From Candidatus Sulfotelmatobacter sp. (GTDB taxonomy: Bacteria > Acidobacteriota > Terriglobia > Terriglobales > Acidobacteriaceae), in contig DASYBM010000004.1 in assembly GCA_036500765.1 (NCBI GenBank), forward strand, positions 1,426,001-1,490,000: a stretch of DNA of 64,000 nt, in the 5' to 3' direction. This document shows positions 16,959 through 24,808 of the stretch, piece by piece. Every line of letters begins with the position of its first letter. Position 1 is the stretch's first letter. The notes under the pieces were generated by a model that made no database searches, had not been told where the DNA came from, and worked only from the letters and a program-made list of their open reading frames with translations. Both the position numbers and the translations under genes were made by a program.

Positions 16959-17678
16959 TCACCGCACCACCAGCACTTCCCTGACATTATCGCGCGCCAG
17001 GAAGAACTTGATCGAGGCGAAGTCGCGGAACAGCGTTTCGATGTGGCGGTTGTTGAAGACGCGCTGGAGGCGGAAGCCGTCGTTGATTGCAGTGTGGACG
17101 GCGCCGGTGGGGCCGCGGCGCGCCTCGCGCTTCAGCACGATGCGCTGCATTTCGAGAACATCTTTGCCTACGATGTGAAAGCGGTAGCAGGGGGAATCGG
17201 GTCCGGCGTCTTTAGTGTGAAAAAACGCCAGCAGCATGCCGCCGGGTTTCAGCACCGACCACAACCTTCCCATCACGGGACGGACCAGGCTCTCATCCAA
17301 GTAGTCCGGCAAATTCCAGCACAGGACGACATCGAAATGCGCCGCGGGATAGGTCAGATTGTCGGCGAGAAATTTGCGGCTGTCGAGGATCACAGCCCCG
17401 GTTTCATCTTTGGTGATGAGGCTGGGATCGGTGGATGCGACCAGCAGATCTTCGCTGTAAATCTTGTGGCTGCGTTCGGTAAAGAAGCGGATATTCGACG
17501 GCGACGTGGAGCCGAGATCGAGCACGCATAGCGGCGCGTCGGAATCCCAGACACGAGAGAGCTCTCCGAGGCCGCTGGAACGGCGGGTCAGTTTTTGGCT
17601 GATCTGCGGAGTTACCGCCTCAGTTCCGCCCGATGAGCCGCGAAAGAGCTTCATGAAATTATTGGTGACCGATGCCAT
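16959..17678 (-). CDS. Putative SAM-dependent methyltransferase
   Basis: 239 residues. Motif I appears as VLDLGSTSPSNIRFF (about 50-64), an unusual Ser/Thr-rich version of the glycine loop. Later FDVVLCWNLPDYLD and VLKPGGMLLAFFHT match motifs IV-VI of Class I methyltransferases. The N-terminal 45 residues are basic and Ser-rich. Start ATG 17678 follows TAAGG; ATG 17654 (MKLFRG) is an alternative. Substrate unknown. The gene is 98 bases downstream of the bactofilin on the same strand, so the two may share a transcript. Confidence 0.72.
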   Translation of the reverse strand: MASVTNNFMKLFRGSSGGTEAVTPQISQKLTRRSSGLGELSRVWDSDAPLCVLDLGSTSPSNIRFFTERSHKIYSEDLLVASTDPSLITKDETGAVILDSRKFLADNLTYPAAHFDVVLCWNLPDYLDESLVRPVMGRLWSVLKPGGMLLAFFHTKDAGPDSPCYRFHIVGKDVLEMQRIVLKREARRGPTGAVHTAINDGFRLQRVFNNRHIETLFRDFASIKFFLARDNVREVLVVR

Positions 17679-17776
17679 CAGACCTTACGCGCCGTCCTGT
17701 CAAAAACGATTCTCACGAGCCCAAACCAATCGATATCTAAACCAACACTTTAACTCACGGCGCGTACTAGCGAAAG

Positions 17777-18136
17777 TTACTTTCCTGCCGCCTTCTCCGC
17801 TTTGCCCTGAATATCGACCTTGCCCTTCAGGTAGGCGCCTTCCTCAATAGAAATTCGCTGCGTGGCGATGTCGCCCGTGACCACCGCGGACTTCCGCAAA
17901 TCGACACGATCGCTCGCTTGCACGTTGCCTTCGAGCTTGCCCTGCACTACCACGCCCTTGGCTTCGACCGTGGCCTTGATCGCCCCGTTGGGTCCCACGG
18001 TCAGACTGTTGCCTTTCAGGGAGATGCTGCCTTCGACCTGGCCATCAACGTAGAGGTCTTCGCTGCCCGACAATTCGCCTTTGATGACTACGGACTTGCC
18101 AATCTGCGCCAAATCTGCCGACAACGGAGCACTCAT
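17777..18136 (-). CDS. Bactofilin (polymer-forming cytoskeletal protein)
   Basis: 119 residues forming the compact bactofilin right-handed beta-helix (PF04519): repeated short strands such as VVIKGELSGSEDLYVDGQVEGSI, LTVGPNGAIKATVEAKGVVVQGKLEGNV and VVTGDIATQRISIEEGAYLKGKV, with a Gly about every six residues. Bactofilins self-assemble without nucleotide into filaments that scaffold cell-wall or polar structures. The ATG at 18136 is chosen because AAGGAG lies 7 bases upstream; the frame is open further to 18184. The short Lys/Ala C-terminal tail is normal. No peptidase or wall enzyme lies beside it. Confidence 0.92.
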   Translation of the reverse strand: MSAPLSADLAQIGKSVVIKGELSGSEDLYVDGQVEGSISLKGNSLTVGPNGAIKATVEAKGVVVQGKLEGNVQASDRVDLRKSAVVTGDIATQRISIEEGAYLKGKVDIQGKAEKAAGK

Positions 18137-18474
18137 CGATGTTCTCCTTAAGGAAGCGGGATACGAAACGGCCTGGATCTGCAATGTTAATGTTTACGAT
18201 CTGTAAGTCAATCGATTGCTGGGAAGGCAGCCGCCGAGACGGCCGCGTCGCTGTTTCGACTATACCCAAGTCAGAGAGCGCGGGGCAAGCTGCGCTTTGA
18301 ATGCTATCTGGCTGAGTCTGAAAATTCTTCCCTTCATCCCGAAGCGCACGGGTTTCAGAACGCGGGGTATCTCCCGTTGCGATGCTTTCTGCATGCAAGG
18401 TCCCTCGCTCCGCCCCGGGGAAGACACGGAGTAGCAGCCTGCCAACTCCCGCGTCTGCTTGCTACACTAAACCT
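18137..18474. other. Intergenic region, nothing recognised
   Basis: 338 bases between the starts of the bactofilin (-) and the first tandem paralogue (+). Only the bactofilin ribosome site (near 18143-18150) is evident. No repeat or RNA is seen. Confidence 0.4.
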
Positions 18475-19449
18475 ATGCGTGGCGCGGGAAATTGGCGATT
18501 CGGGAGGCATCGGTCGAGAGTGGCTACGATCGTAATGATCCTGCTGTTCGGGAGCGTGTTCCTGGCCCAGGACTCCACGGTTCCGAATACAAATCCTCCA
18601 GACTCGCAGTCTAAAGAAAAGAGCGTCGAGGAATCGCCCGCCGATCTGGTTCGCGCCACAGTTGCGAATGAAGTCGCGGCCACCACGCATCCTAAAGCCC
18701 TGCACATGTTTCTTTCGCATCGAAAGAATGCGAAAGGCTCACAGACTCGCCTCTATGTAGAGACCAAAGACGCGCTGGCGGCGATGCTTATCGCCGTTAA
18801 CGATCAACCGCTCACCGCGGAGCAACGGCAGGGCGAGATCAACCATCTGGCGTGGCTGGAGGGAAATCCCGAACAACTGCGCAAGAAGGCGGCGCGTGAA
18901 AAAGAAGACGAAGAGCGCACTCTGCGCATCGTTAAAGCTCTGCCCGACGCATTCCTCTACCAATATGCCGGCACCGAAAATGGCGAAGCTGGGCTGGGCG
19001 CGGCGGGCAGCCAGTTGGTGAAGGTGAAGTTCACGCCCAATCCGGCGTACCGGCCGCCCTCCCGCGTCGAGGAAGTGCTGGAGGGAATGCAAGGCGAACT
19101 GGTGATCGACAAATCCGCCGGGCGCATCGCCTTGATTGACGGCACGCTGTTTCGCGAAGTCACCTTCGGCTGGGGGATTATCGGCCATCTCAATAAAGGC
19201 GGACACTTCCGCGTGCAGCAGGGCAACCTTGGCCTCGGCGACGACGAATGGGGCATCAAGGAGATCAGCCTGAACGTGACCGGCCGACTCCTGTTATTTA
19301 AGTCCCTCAGCATGGTCTCGGATGAGGTTTTGAGCGACTTCCAGAAAATGCCGGAAAATCTGACATTTGCTCAAGGCGTGGAAATGTTGAAAACCGAGCA
19401 GGAAAAACTGGCGCGCGAGAGGGGCGCGGGCGACAACCATACGCCCTGA
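18475..19449 (+). CDS. Exported protein of unknown function, tandem paralogue 1
   Basis: 324 residues starting MRGAGNWRFG, with a membrane or signal segment (about 16-31, ending FLAQDS). The mature part is charged. Features shared with the next gene: DLVRATVANEVAA, a Lys/Arg-rich step and (S/R)RLYVETKDALA, an acidic-basic helix KKAAREKEDEERTLRIVKALPDAF, then a beta-rich C-terminal half with YAGTEN, VKFTPNP, RVEEVLEGMQGELVID, LIDGTLF, VTFGWGI and GGHFRVQQ. I recognise no named domain. The C-terminal half could be an OmpA/lipocalin-like or LolA-like beta fold, which is a guess. The start ATG 18475 is preferred because the signal segment then has a normal n-region. Confidence 0.7.
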   Translation: MRGAGNWRFGRHRSRVATIVMILLFGSVFLAQDSTVPNTNPPDSQSKEKSVEESPADLVRATVANEVAATTHPKALHMFLSHRKNAKGSQTRLYVETKDALAAMLIAVNDQPLTAEQRQGEINHLAWLEGNPEQLRKKAAREKEDEERTLRIVKALPDAFLYQYAGTENGEAGLGAAGSQLVKVKFTPNPAYRPPSRVEEVLEGMQGELVIDKSAGRIALIDGTLFREVTFGWGIIGHLNKGGHFRVQQGNLGLGDDEWGIKEISLNVTGRLLLFKSLSMVSDEVLSDFQKMPENLTFAQGVEMLKTEQEKLARERGAGDNHTP

Positions 19450-19720
19450 CGCTCAGCCATTACGGCCGAGAAATAGTTTCCGCAGGCATGAACTTTCGAC
19501 TCCCCGGCGCACTCGCATAGCGCTGGAAGCACTCGCGTAGCGCCGGACGCATTCGTCCGGCGGCCGTCAGTAAAGGCACAGCGAGGGACGGACCGGTCAT
19601 CCCCGCCCCCAACTAACCCTGCCATCTGCAGCAAATCCCCTAGACTTCAGCCCTACACACAGCCATTCCCAAACCTTCTCCGCTGTAGGCGTCGCTTCGC
19701 TGCAACCTTCGGTAGCCAGC
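19450..19720. other. Spacer between the tandem paralogues, with hairpin and direct repeat
   Basis: Contains the near-identical 19-20-base copies GCACTCGCATAGCGCTGGAA and GCACTCGCGTAGCGCCGGA (about 19510-19548). A perfect hairpin follows: 9-base arms CGCCGGACG (19541-19549) and CGTCCGGCG (19554-19562) around CATT. The hairpin is REP-like and lacks a T run. Confidence 0.5.
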
Positions 19721-20740
19721 ATGCGAACTAACTTACAAATGAGCCCTTTCGAGGCAATTCGCGCCGGATCTATGTCGCAGACCCCTGGTTGCAACAGCAG
19801 GGGTTTGCGGAGCATATTCGCGGTACTAACTATCCTTGCAGCCAGCATCCCCCTCTGGGCTCAAGCGCCGAACATACCTCCCAACGAATTGGTGCGCGCA
19901 GTGGTGGCGAACGAAGTAGCGGCAGCCAACAGTACGGCCATCAAATTCATGTTCCGGTCGCGCAAGCGAACCGCGAAAGGCACAGAGAGCAGAATTTATG
20001 TGGAAGCGAACGAGGCTCTGGCCACCATCGCGATCGGACAGAATGATCGGCCGCTTTCGCCGGAGAGGGAACGTGCGGAACTCGATCACGTCGCGTCGCT
20101 GGCCAACAGTCCCTCACAACTTCAAAAAAAAGAGGCTCACGAGAAAGAGGAAGCGCAACACACTCTGTGCATTGTGAAAGCTTTGCCCGATGCCTTTCGC
20201 TACGAATATGCCGGCACCGAGAACAGCACGGACGGACTGGGAAAGATAGGCGACCAATTGGTACGACTCAAGTTCAGCCCCAATCCTTCATACACTCCCC
20301 CTACGCGTGTGGAACAAGTGCTGGCGGGCATGCAAGGGTATGTACTGATTGATCCCAGAGCCAAGCGGCTGGCAAGCATCGACGGAACGTTGTTTGAAGA
20401 TGTAACTTTCGGCTGGGGAATCTTCGGGCGTCTCAACCAGGGCGGACACTTCCGGGTTCAGCAAGCCGACGTGGGTGACGGATTCTGGGAGATCACCCAC
20501 CTGAGCTTGAATTTGAACGGCAAGATTCTCCTGATCAAGAATCTGAGTATCGTCTCGGACGAAGTCTTCACTGACTTTCAAAGATTGCCGAACGATGTGC
20601 CGTTTGCGCGCGGCGTCGAAATATTGCAGAACGAAAAGGTGAAGTTGGCGCAGAACCTGGACGGGACCGAAAATGCGCGCGCGGGAAACGAAAGAAATAC
20701 CGCGATAGAAAAGAGTACCCATCAGCGGGAGAATCCATGA
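19721..20740 (+). CDS. Exported protein of unknown function, tandem paralogue 2
   Basis: 339 residues, collinear with the preceding gene from residue about 50 onward: NELVRAVVANEVAA, RIYVEANEALATI, TLCIVKALPDAF, YAGTEN, LKFSPNPSY, RVEQVLAGMQGYVLID, SIDGTLFEDVTFGWGIFG, GGHFRVQQ and VSDEVFTDFQRLP. A signal peptide (LAASIPLWAQ) ends near residue 48. The N-terminus is uncertain: ATGs at 19721, 19739 and 19772 are all in frame, and none has a strong ribosome site. The divergent tails (residues 310 on) suggest the C-terminus is free. Pairwise likeness looks high enough for a local duplication. Role unknown. Confidence 0.7.
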   Translation: MRTNLQMSPFEAIRAGSMSQTPGCNSRGLRSIFAVLTILAASIPLWAQAPNIPPNELVRAVVANEVAAANSTAIKFMFRSRKRTAKGTESRIYVEANEALATIAIGQNDRPLSPERERAELDHVASLANSPSQLQKKEAHEKEEAQHTLCIVKALPDAFRYEYAGTENSTDGLGKIGDQLVRLKFSPNPSYTPPTRVEQVLAGMQGYVLIDPRAKRLASIDGTLFEDVTFGWGIFGRLNQGGHFRVQQADVGDGFWEITHLSLNLNGKILLIKNLSIVSDEVFTDFQRLPNDVPFARGVEILQNEKVKLAQNLDGTENARAGNERNTAIEKSTHQRENP

Positions 20741-20779
20741 GAACTTTAATCCGTTGGAATTGTTCTCGGTACTCGCTGC
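20741..20779. repeat. Short direct repeat at the menC 3' end
   Basis: Read on the minus strand, the words AGTAGCGAGTATTGAG and AGCAGCGAGTACCGAG stand side by side. The first supplies the last codons and stop of the enolase-superfamily gene. It is another word-repeat tract at a gene border. Confidence 0.4.
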
Positions 20780-21910
20780 TCAATACTCGCTACTCATAGA
20801 GGAGAATGAGAATGTTTCCTTCCGGACGGTCAGCTTTTCGATCAAATCCGGCTTGACGCAGTAACCGGTTCCCGGCTTATCCGTAATCGCGATCATCCCC
20901 TGCGGCGAGACTTCAACTTCCGGTTCGATGATGTCTTCTTTCCAATAGCGTTTGGACGCGGAAACATCGCCAGGCAGGCTGAAGTTCTCGAGGGTGGAAA
21001 GCGCGATGTTTTGCGAGCGTCCAATGCCGGTTTCGAGCATTCCGCCGCACCAGATGGGAATATTGTGCGCCTGACAGAGGTCGTGAATCTTCAGCGCCTC
21101 AGAGAATCCGCCAACTCGCCCGACTTTAACATTAATGATGCGACAAGCGCTGGTCTCGACCGCAAAGGCGGCCCCGCGCACACTCACAATCGACTCGTCC
21201 AGGCAAATGGAAGTGCGCAATTCTTTCTGGAGCCGCGCGTGGTAGTAGATGTCGTCATTCCACAGCGGCTGCTCGATCATCAGAAGATTGAACTGATCGA
21301 ACTTGCGCAGGTGCTCGACCTGGTCGAGCGTATAGGCGGAGTTCGCGTCGCAACTCAAAGTGATGTCAGCCCAGCGCGAACGGATCTTTTCCAGGACATT
21401 GATGTCCCATCCTGGCTTGACTTTGATTTTGATGCGGCGGTAGCCGGCGGCTAATTCCGTCTGAATCTTTTCCAGCAGTTGTTCCACGGAATCCTGAATG
21501 CCGATCGAGACGCCGCAGTGAATTTCGCGGCGCGTGCCACCCAGCAACTTCCAGAGCGGCAACTGCTTCTGCGCGGCTTCTGCATCCCAAATGGCATTTT
21601 CGAGCCCGGCCTTGGCCATGCGGTGAGCGCGGACTTTGGCAAATAGTGCCGGGCACTCGCGGGCAGAATCGATGCGCTGCCCCAGCAGCGCGGGAATCAG
21701 ATACCGCGTTAGCGTCGGCCACGCGCTCTCGATCCATTCGCTGCTATAAAAGGGGTCTTCGCCGACCACGCACTCGCCCCAGCCGTCGACGCCCTCGCTA
21801 TGGATCGTGACCAGCAAAATGCGGCGGCTATGGGTGCGGCCAAAGCTTGTCTCGAAAAAATGGACAAGCGGCATGCGGATTTCGCGCAGTGTAATGGCTT
21901 CAATTTTCAT
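20780..21910 (-). CDS. Enolase-superfamily MenC-type o-succinylbenzoate synthase / N-succinylamino-acid racemase
   Basis: 376 residues of the mandelate racemase / muconate-lactonizing enzyme group, closest in motifs to the OSBS/NSAR branch. N-terminal capping domain (1-125), then a TIM barrel with the catalytic Lys pair in RRIKIKVKPG, metal ligands Asp in SCDANSAY, Glu in LMIEQPLW and Asp in ICLDES, and the opposite-face Lys in IINVKVGRVGG, then the GGMLETGIGRSQNIAL strand. All ligands are intact. MenC makes o-succinylbenzoate for menaquinone, but no other men gene is near. The GNAT gene just upstream instead recalls the N-succinylamino-acid racemase pathway converting D- to L-amino acids. 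Sequence cannot settle which. The start codon is ATG 21910. Confidence 0.85.
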   Translation of the reverse strand: MKIEAITLREIRMPLVHFFETSFGRTHSRRILLVTIHSEGVDGWGECVVGEDPFYSSEWIESAWPTLTRYLIPALLGQRIDSARECPALFAKVRAHRMAKAGLENAIWDAEAAQKQLPLWKLLGGTRREIHCGVSIGIQDSVEQLLEKIQTELAAGYRRIKIKVKPGWDINVLEKIRSRWADITLSCDANSAYTLDQVEHLRKFDQFNLLMIEQPLWNDDIYYHARLQKELRTSICLDESIVSVRGAAFAVETSACRIINVKVGRVGGFSEALKIHDLCQAHNIPIWCGGMLETGIGRSQNIALSTLENFSLPGDVSASKRYWKEDIIEPEVEVSPQGMIAITDKPGTGYCVKPDLIEKLTVRKETFSFSSMSSEY

Positions 21911-21920
21911 AGTTGGATTT

Positions 21921-22016
21921 GTAGCGCCGGCATCTTGCCGGCTGTTGCGAGGTCGTATCGCCCGCGCAAGTGGCGGCGAGACGCCGCCACGACAGCCGCC
22001 GGGACGGCGGCGCTAC
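21921..22016. repeat. Cloverleaf-like palindromic element
   Basis: Perfect 9-base outer arms GTAGCGCCG (21921-21929) and CGGCGCTAC (22008-22016) enclose nested hairpins: GCCGGCA/TGCCGGC with a 3-base loop; GTGGCGGCG/CGCCGCCAC with loop AGA; GCCGCCG/CGGCGGC with loop GGA; and an alternative GGCTGT/ACAGCC pair. It lies between two same-strand genes, so it would also be folded in the transcript. No gene is present in it. Confidence 0.65.
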
Positions 22017-22019
22017 TTT

Positions 22020-22802
22020 TCAGCCTTCCGATGCGTATGACCACTTCTCGTCCCACCGTCCCAGCAAGAATTTGCCGTTTCCCTCGGCATCGCGCTCGTA
22101 ACCCAGCACTGCGAGTCGCTGGGCAAACGCGCGAAGAAACTGTTCGCGGTTGCGCTCCTGTACCTGTTGTGCGTTCACGCGGGTCTCGGGTGCGGCTTTC
22201 CATTCATAGATTTGCGCCGGCACTGCGATGCTCGATTCCACGGCGGCCGCAGGATTTTTTCCCGTGGCCAGCAATGTCTCGACCCGCTTCGATTTCAGCC
22301 ACCATTCGGCGATCAGGCGGTCGCTCGGCAGCCCTCCCTGTAAGGGCGACGACGTGATGCCGTATTGGTTGATGTTATAGCGCCGTGCGATCGCACCCAG
22401 CTTCTCAAGATTCAGATACGCATTCTTAATTTCCAGGGGATCGAACGTCCACTCGATCAGCTCAATTCCGCGCCCTAGCGCGTCCTCGCGTTGCAAGAGT
22501 TTCAACCGCCGCCCCAGGCCTCCGTTGCGATGATCTTTTCTCACCGCCAGCATATGCGAATGCAGATATACATGTCCGCTGCGCGTTCCCGGCACGGAGA
22601 GCGCAAAGCCCACCATCTCTCCGCCGACGTTTTCGTCAAACGCGCCCATCACCTGGCCGCCAACCTTATCGGCCACTACAAACATGCGCAGCGGCACCAG
22701 CTCCGCGTCGGTGAAATTCCACACTTCTCTTTGCAACGCAACGCAGGCGTGGAACTCCTCGATCCCATGGCAACGCCGAACTACGACTGACTCGGAGGTC
22801 AC
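22020..22802 (-). CDS. GNAT-superfamily acyltransferase (COG3375-like)
   Basis: 260 residues. The GNAT acyl-CoA-binding step is visible as SHMLAVRKDHRNGGLGRRLKLLQR (the V.....GGLG(R/K)RL form of motif A), preceded by the strand MVGFALSVPG and followed by IEWTFDPLEIKNAYLNLEKLGAIARRYNINQYG, a conserved block of this predicted acetyltransferase family. I choose the GTG at 22802 because it overlaps the MazG stop codon by four bases (GTGA), a usual sign of translational coupling; an upstream ATG at 22844 would overlap MazG by 46 bases. Paired with the enolase-superfamily racemase, it could supply N-acyl amino acids; this role is inferred. Confidence 0.78.
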   Translation of the reverse strand: MTSESVVVRRCHGIEEFHACVALQREVWNFTDAELVPLRMFVVADKVGGQVMGAFDENVGGEMVGFALSVPGTRSGHVYLHSHMLAVRKDHRNGGLGRRLKLLQREDALGRGIELIEWTFDPLEIKNAYLNLEKLGAIARRYNINQYGITSSPLQGGLPSDRLIAEWWLKSKRVETLLATGKNPAAAVESSIAVPAQIYEWKAAPETRVNAQQVQERNREQFLRAFAQRLAVLGYERDAEGNGKFLLGRWDEKWSYASEG

Positions 22803-23713
22803 TCCGGCTTCTCCGATTTTTCGACCGCTTTGGCCCGCTGCCACAGCGACTCCAATTCGTCCATCGACGACTGCTCGGCCGAGCGCCCAGATTCATGCAG
22901 TTGCGCCTCCATCCACTGAAAGCGGCGCTTGAACTTTCGGTTGGTTTTCCGCAGTGCGGATTCGGGATCGACGGAGAGATAGCGCGCAAGATTCACTAGC
23001 ACAAAGAACAGGTCGCCAACTTCTTCTTCCAGCCGAGATTGCAGGGCCTCTGAAATAATCGCGCGACCCGATCCCGCCACACCGCGACCCTGCGGCCTCG
23101 GTCCGGGCTCAGGAAACGCTTTAAGTTCGTTGCGAAGTTCGTCCGTCTCCTCAGTCAGCTTATCGAACAGGCCCTCGACATTGGGCCAGTCGAATCCTGC
23201 TTGCGCCGCCCGCGAATTGAGTTTGGAGGCCTCAAGCAGCGCCGGCATCGCCGAAGAAACGCCCGCGAGGATGGAGTTTTTCGCACCCTTTGCCGCCGCG
23301 ACATCTCCTTCCATTGTATTCGTTTGCCGCGCCTTCCTCTCTTCCAGCTTGAGTGTTTCCCAATTGCGCCTGACGTCGGCGGAAGTCTCAGCCTTCACAT
23401 CCCCGAATACATGAGGATGGCGGTTAATAAGTTTGGTCGACAAACGTTCGAGAACGTCATCAATCGAAAACGAACCCTGCTCTTTTGCCATCTCTGCGTA
23501 GAAGAGGACCTGCAAGAGCAGGTCGCCGAGTTCGCCGGCAAGTTCGGGCCAGTCACGATTGTCAATCGCTTCCAGCACTTCGTAAGTTTCTTCGAGCGTG
23601 TAGGGCTTGATGGAATCGAAAGTCTGTTCGCGGTCCCACGGGCAACCGCCGGGGGCGCGCAGACGATCCATGATGGCGACCGCCCGCTCGAAACGTTCTC
23701 CTGTCGTGGGCAT
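22799..23713 (-). CDS. mazG: MazG nucleoside triphosphate pyrophosphohydrolase
   Basis: 304 residues with two MazG domains, as in full-length MazG. Domain one has CPWDREQTFDSIKPYTLEE followed by the metal-binding EETYEVLEAID and ELGDLLLQVLFYAEMA (EExxE...ExxD type). Domain two has KLTEETDELRNEL and LEEEVGDLFFVLVNLARYL. It hydrolyses NTPs and dNTPs to monophosphate and pyrophosphate in the cytosol, clearing damaged nucleotides and influencing ppGpp. A proline-rich insert (PEPGPRPQGRG) sits between the helices of the second domain. I start at ATG 23713 (MPTTGERFERAV), the usual family opening; the frame extends to 23785 through repeat DNA. Confidence 0.92.
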   Translation of the reverse strand: MPTTGERFERAVAIMDRLRAPGGCPWDREQTFDSIKPYTLEETYEVLEAIDNRDWPELAGELGDLLLQVLFYAEMAKEQGSFSIDDVLERLSTKLINRHPHVFGDVKAETSADVRRNWETLKLEERKARQTNTMEGDVAAAKGAKNSILAGVSSAMPALLEASKLNSRAAQAGFDWPNVEGLFDKLTEETDELRNELKAFPEPGPRPQGRGVAGSGRAIISEALQSRLEEEVGDLFFVLVNLARYLSVDPESALRKTNRKFKRRFQWMEAQLHESGRSAEQSSMDELESLWQRAKAVEKSEKPE

Positions 23714-23772
23714 GCGGAAACCAATGTAAATGACGGTCGAGGCCAGAGGCAATGCATGGAGGCGCGGGGCGC

Positions 23773-23873
23773 GTGGAGCGGGCACTCCTGCCCGCTCCTT
23801 TTGACTTCGATTTGGCTTGCAAGGATCGAATCCAAATCATGATCAAAAACGGCGAGCAGAATGCCCGCTCCAC
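23773..23873. repeat. Inverted-repeat element with GTGGAGCGGGCA arms
   Basis: Perfect 12-base outer arms GTGGAGCGGGCA (23773-23784) and TGCCCGCTCCAC (23862-23873). The left arm also pairs at once with TGCCCGCTCC (23789-23798), a 10-base stem around CTCC with TTTT after it, so alternative folds exist. It lies in the divergent space between mazG and the DJ-1/PfpI gene. Confidence 0.6.
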
Positions 23874-23989
23874 ACAAGCCAACGCCAACCACTCATGATC
23901 GACCGGCATCCTAACTTGGCCTCCTTGTCTCTCTGCTCATCATGCAAGCGTCACATTCATCACCATTACTTACTTAAAGGAGAACACGA

Positions 23990-24559
23990 ATGACAGCCGG
24001 TAATCTTCAGGGAAAGAAAGTGGCCATTCTAGTGACAGACGGTTTCGAGCAATCGGAGTTGCTGGAACCGAGGAAAGCTCTCGACGACGCCGGAGCGACT
24101 ACCAAGGTCGTTTCGCCTGCAGGGAAAAAAGCCAAAGGATGGAATCACAAAGATTGGGGAAAGGAAGTAGATGTCGATGTCGCGCTGGACTCGGCAAATG
24201 CACAGGAGTTCGACGCTCTGCTGCTGCCCGGCGGCGTGATGAATCCCGACCAATTGCGGATGAATCCCAAGGCGGTTGCGTTTGTGAAACAGTTCACCGA
24301 CGCCGGCAAACCCGTGGCCGCGATCTGCCACGGCCCCTGGACTCTGGTTGAAGCGGGGGCAGTTCGCGGGCGCACGCTCACCTCGTGGCCGTCGCTCAAA
24401 ACGGATTTGAAGAACGCGGGCGCGACCTGGGTGGACAAGGAAGTAGTCAGCGATGCGGGCTTGGTCACCAGCCGCAAGCCGGACGACATCCCGGCCTTCA
24501 ATCGCGAAATGATTCGCCTCTTCGCCGAGTCGGCCGAACCACTGCGGAAGACCGCATAG
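23990..24559 (+). CDS. DJ-1/PfpI-family protein (YhbO-like)
   Basis: 189 residues of the type 1 glutamine-amidotransferase-like fold: KKVAILVTDGFEQSELLEPRKAL with the conserved Glu (about residue 22), DALLLPGGVMNPDQL, and the nucleophile elbow AAICHGPWTLVEAG with Cys about 104 followed by His. Relatives (PfpI, YhbO, YajL, Hsp31) act as stress proteins with glyoxalase or deglycase-like activities and are often hexameric. The actual reaction is not settled by sequence. A strong AAAGGAG site lies 7-8 bases before ATG 23990. It is monocistronic, convergent with none of its neighbours. Confidence 0.88.
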   Translation: MTAGNLQGKKVAILVTDGFEQSELLEPRKALDDAGATTKVVSPAGKKAKGWNHKDWGKEVDVDVALDSANAQEFDALLLPGGVMNPDQLRMNPKAVAFVKQFTDAGKPVAAICHGPWTLVEAGAVRGRTLTSWPSLKTDLKNAGATWVDKEVVSDAGLVTSRKPDDIPAFNREMIRLFAESAEPLRKTA

Positions 24560-24808
24560 TGCAATCAGGGTCAGGGATTGGTGGGCAGTGATTAGTGGTT
24601 GGTGGCGTCTTCGTCAATATTGAGCCGGTTGAGCACTGACCGCTGATCCCCGATTCTTGTTACTTTTGTTACCGGCGCCCACCGGACTTCGACTGTCCTA
24701 TCGTTACCTTCACTATCCTTGACTGGCGAGCGCACAATGAAAGTGCGTTAACGTGTTCGCGACGCCGCAGTTATTCCTGCCGCCGTTGCCTGCATCTAGC
24801 TTAAATGC
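24560..24808. other. Intergenic region
   Basis: 249 bases between two plus-strand genes. It starts with word-repeat sequence (CAGTGATTAGTGG, TTGGTGG, GAGCACTGACCGCTGATC) like that at 8291-8382. No gene or clear promoter is seen. Confidence 0.35.

Noticed and set aside
20780..21910. Firm naming of the enolase-superfamily gene as menC
   Set aside because: OSBS and N-succinylamino-acid racemase cannot be separated by the visible residues, and the neighbours favour the latter; symbol left empty.
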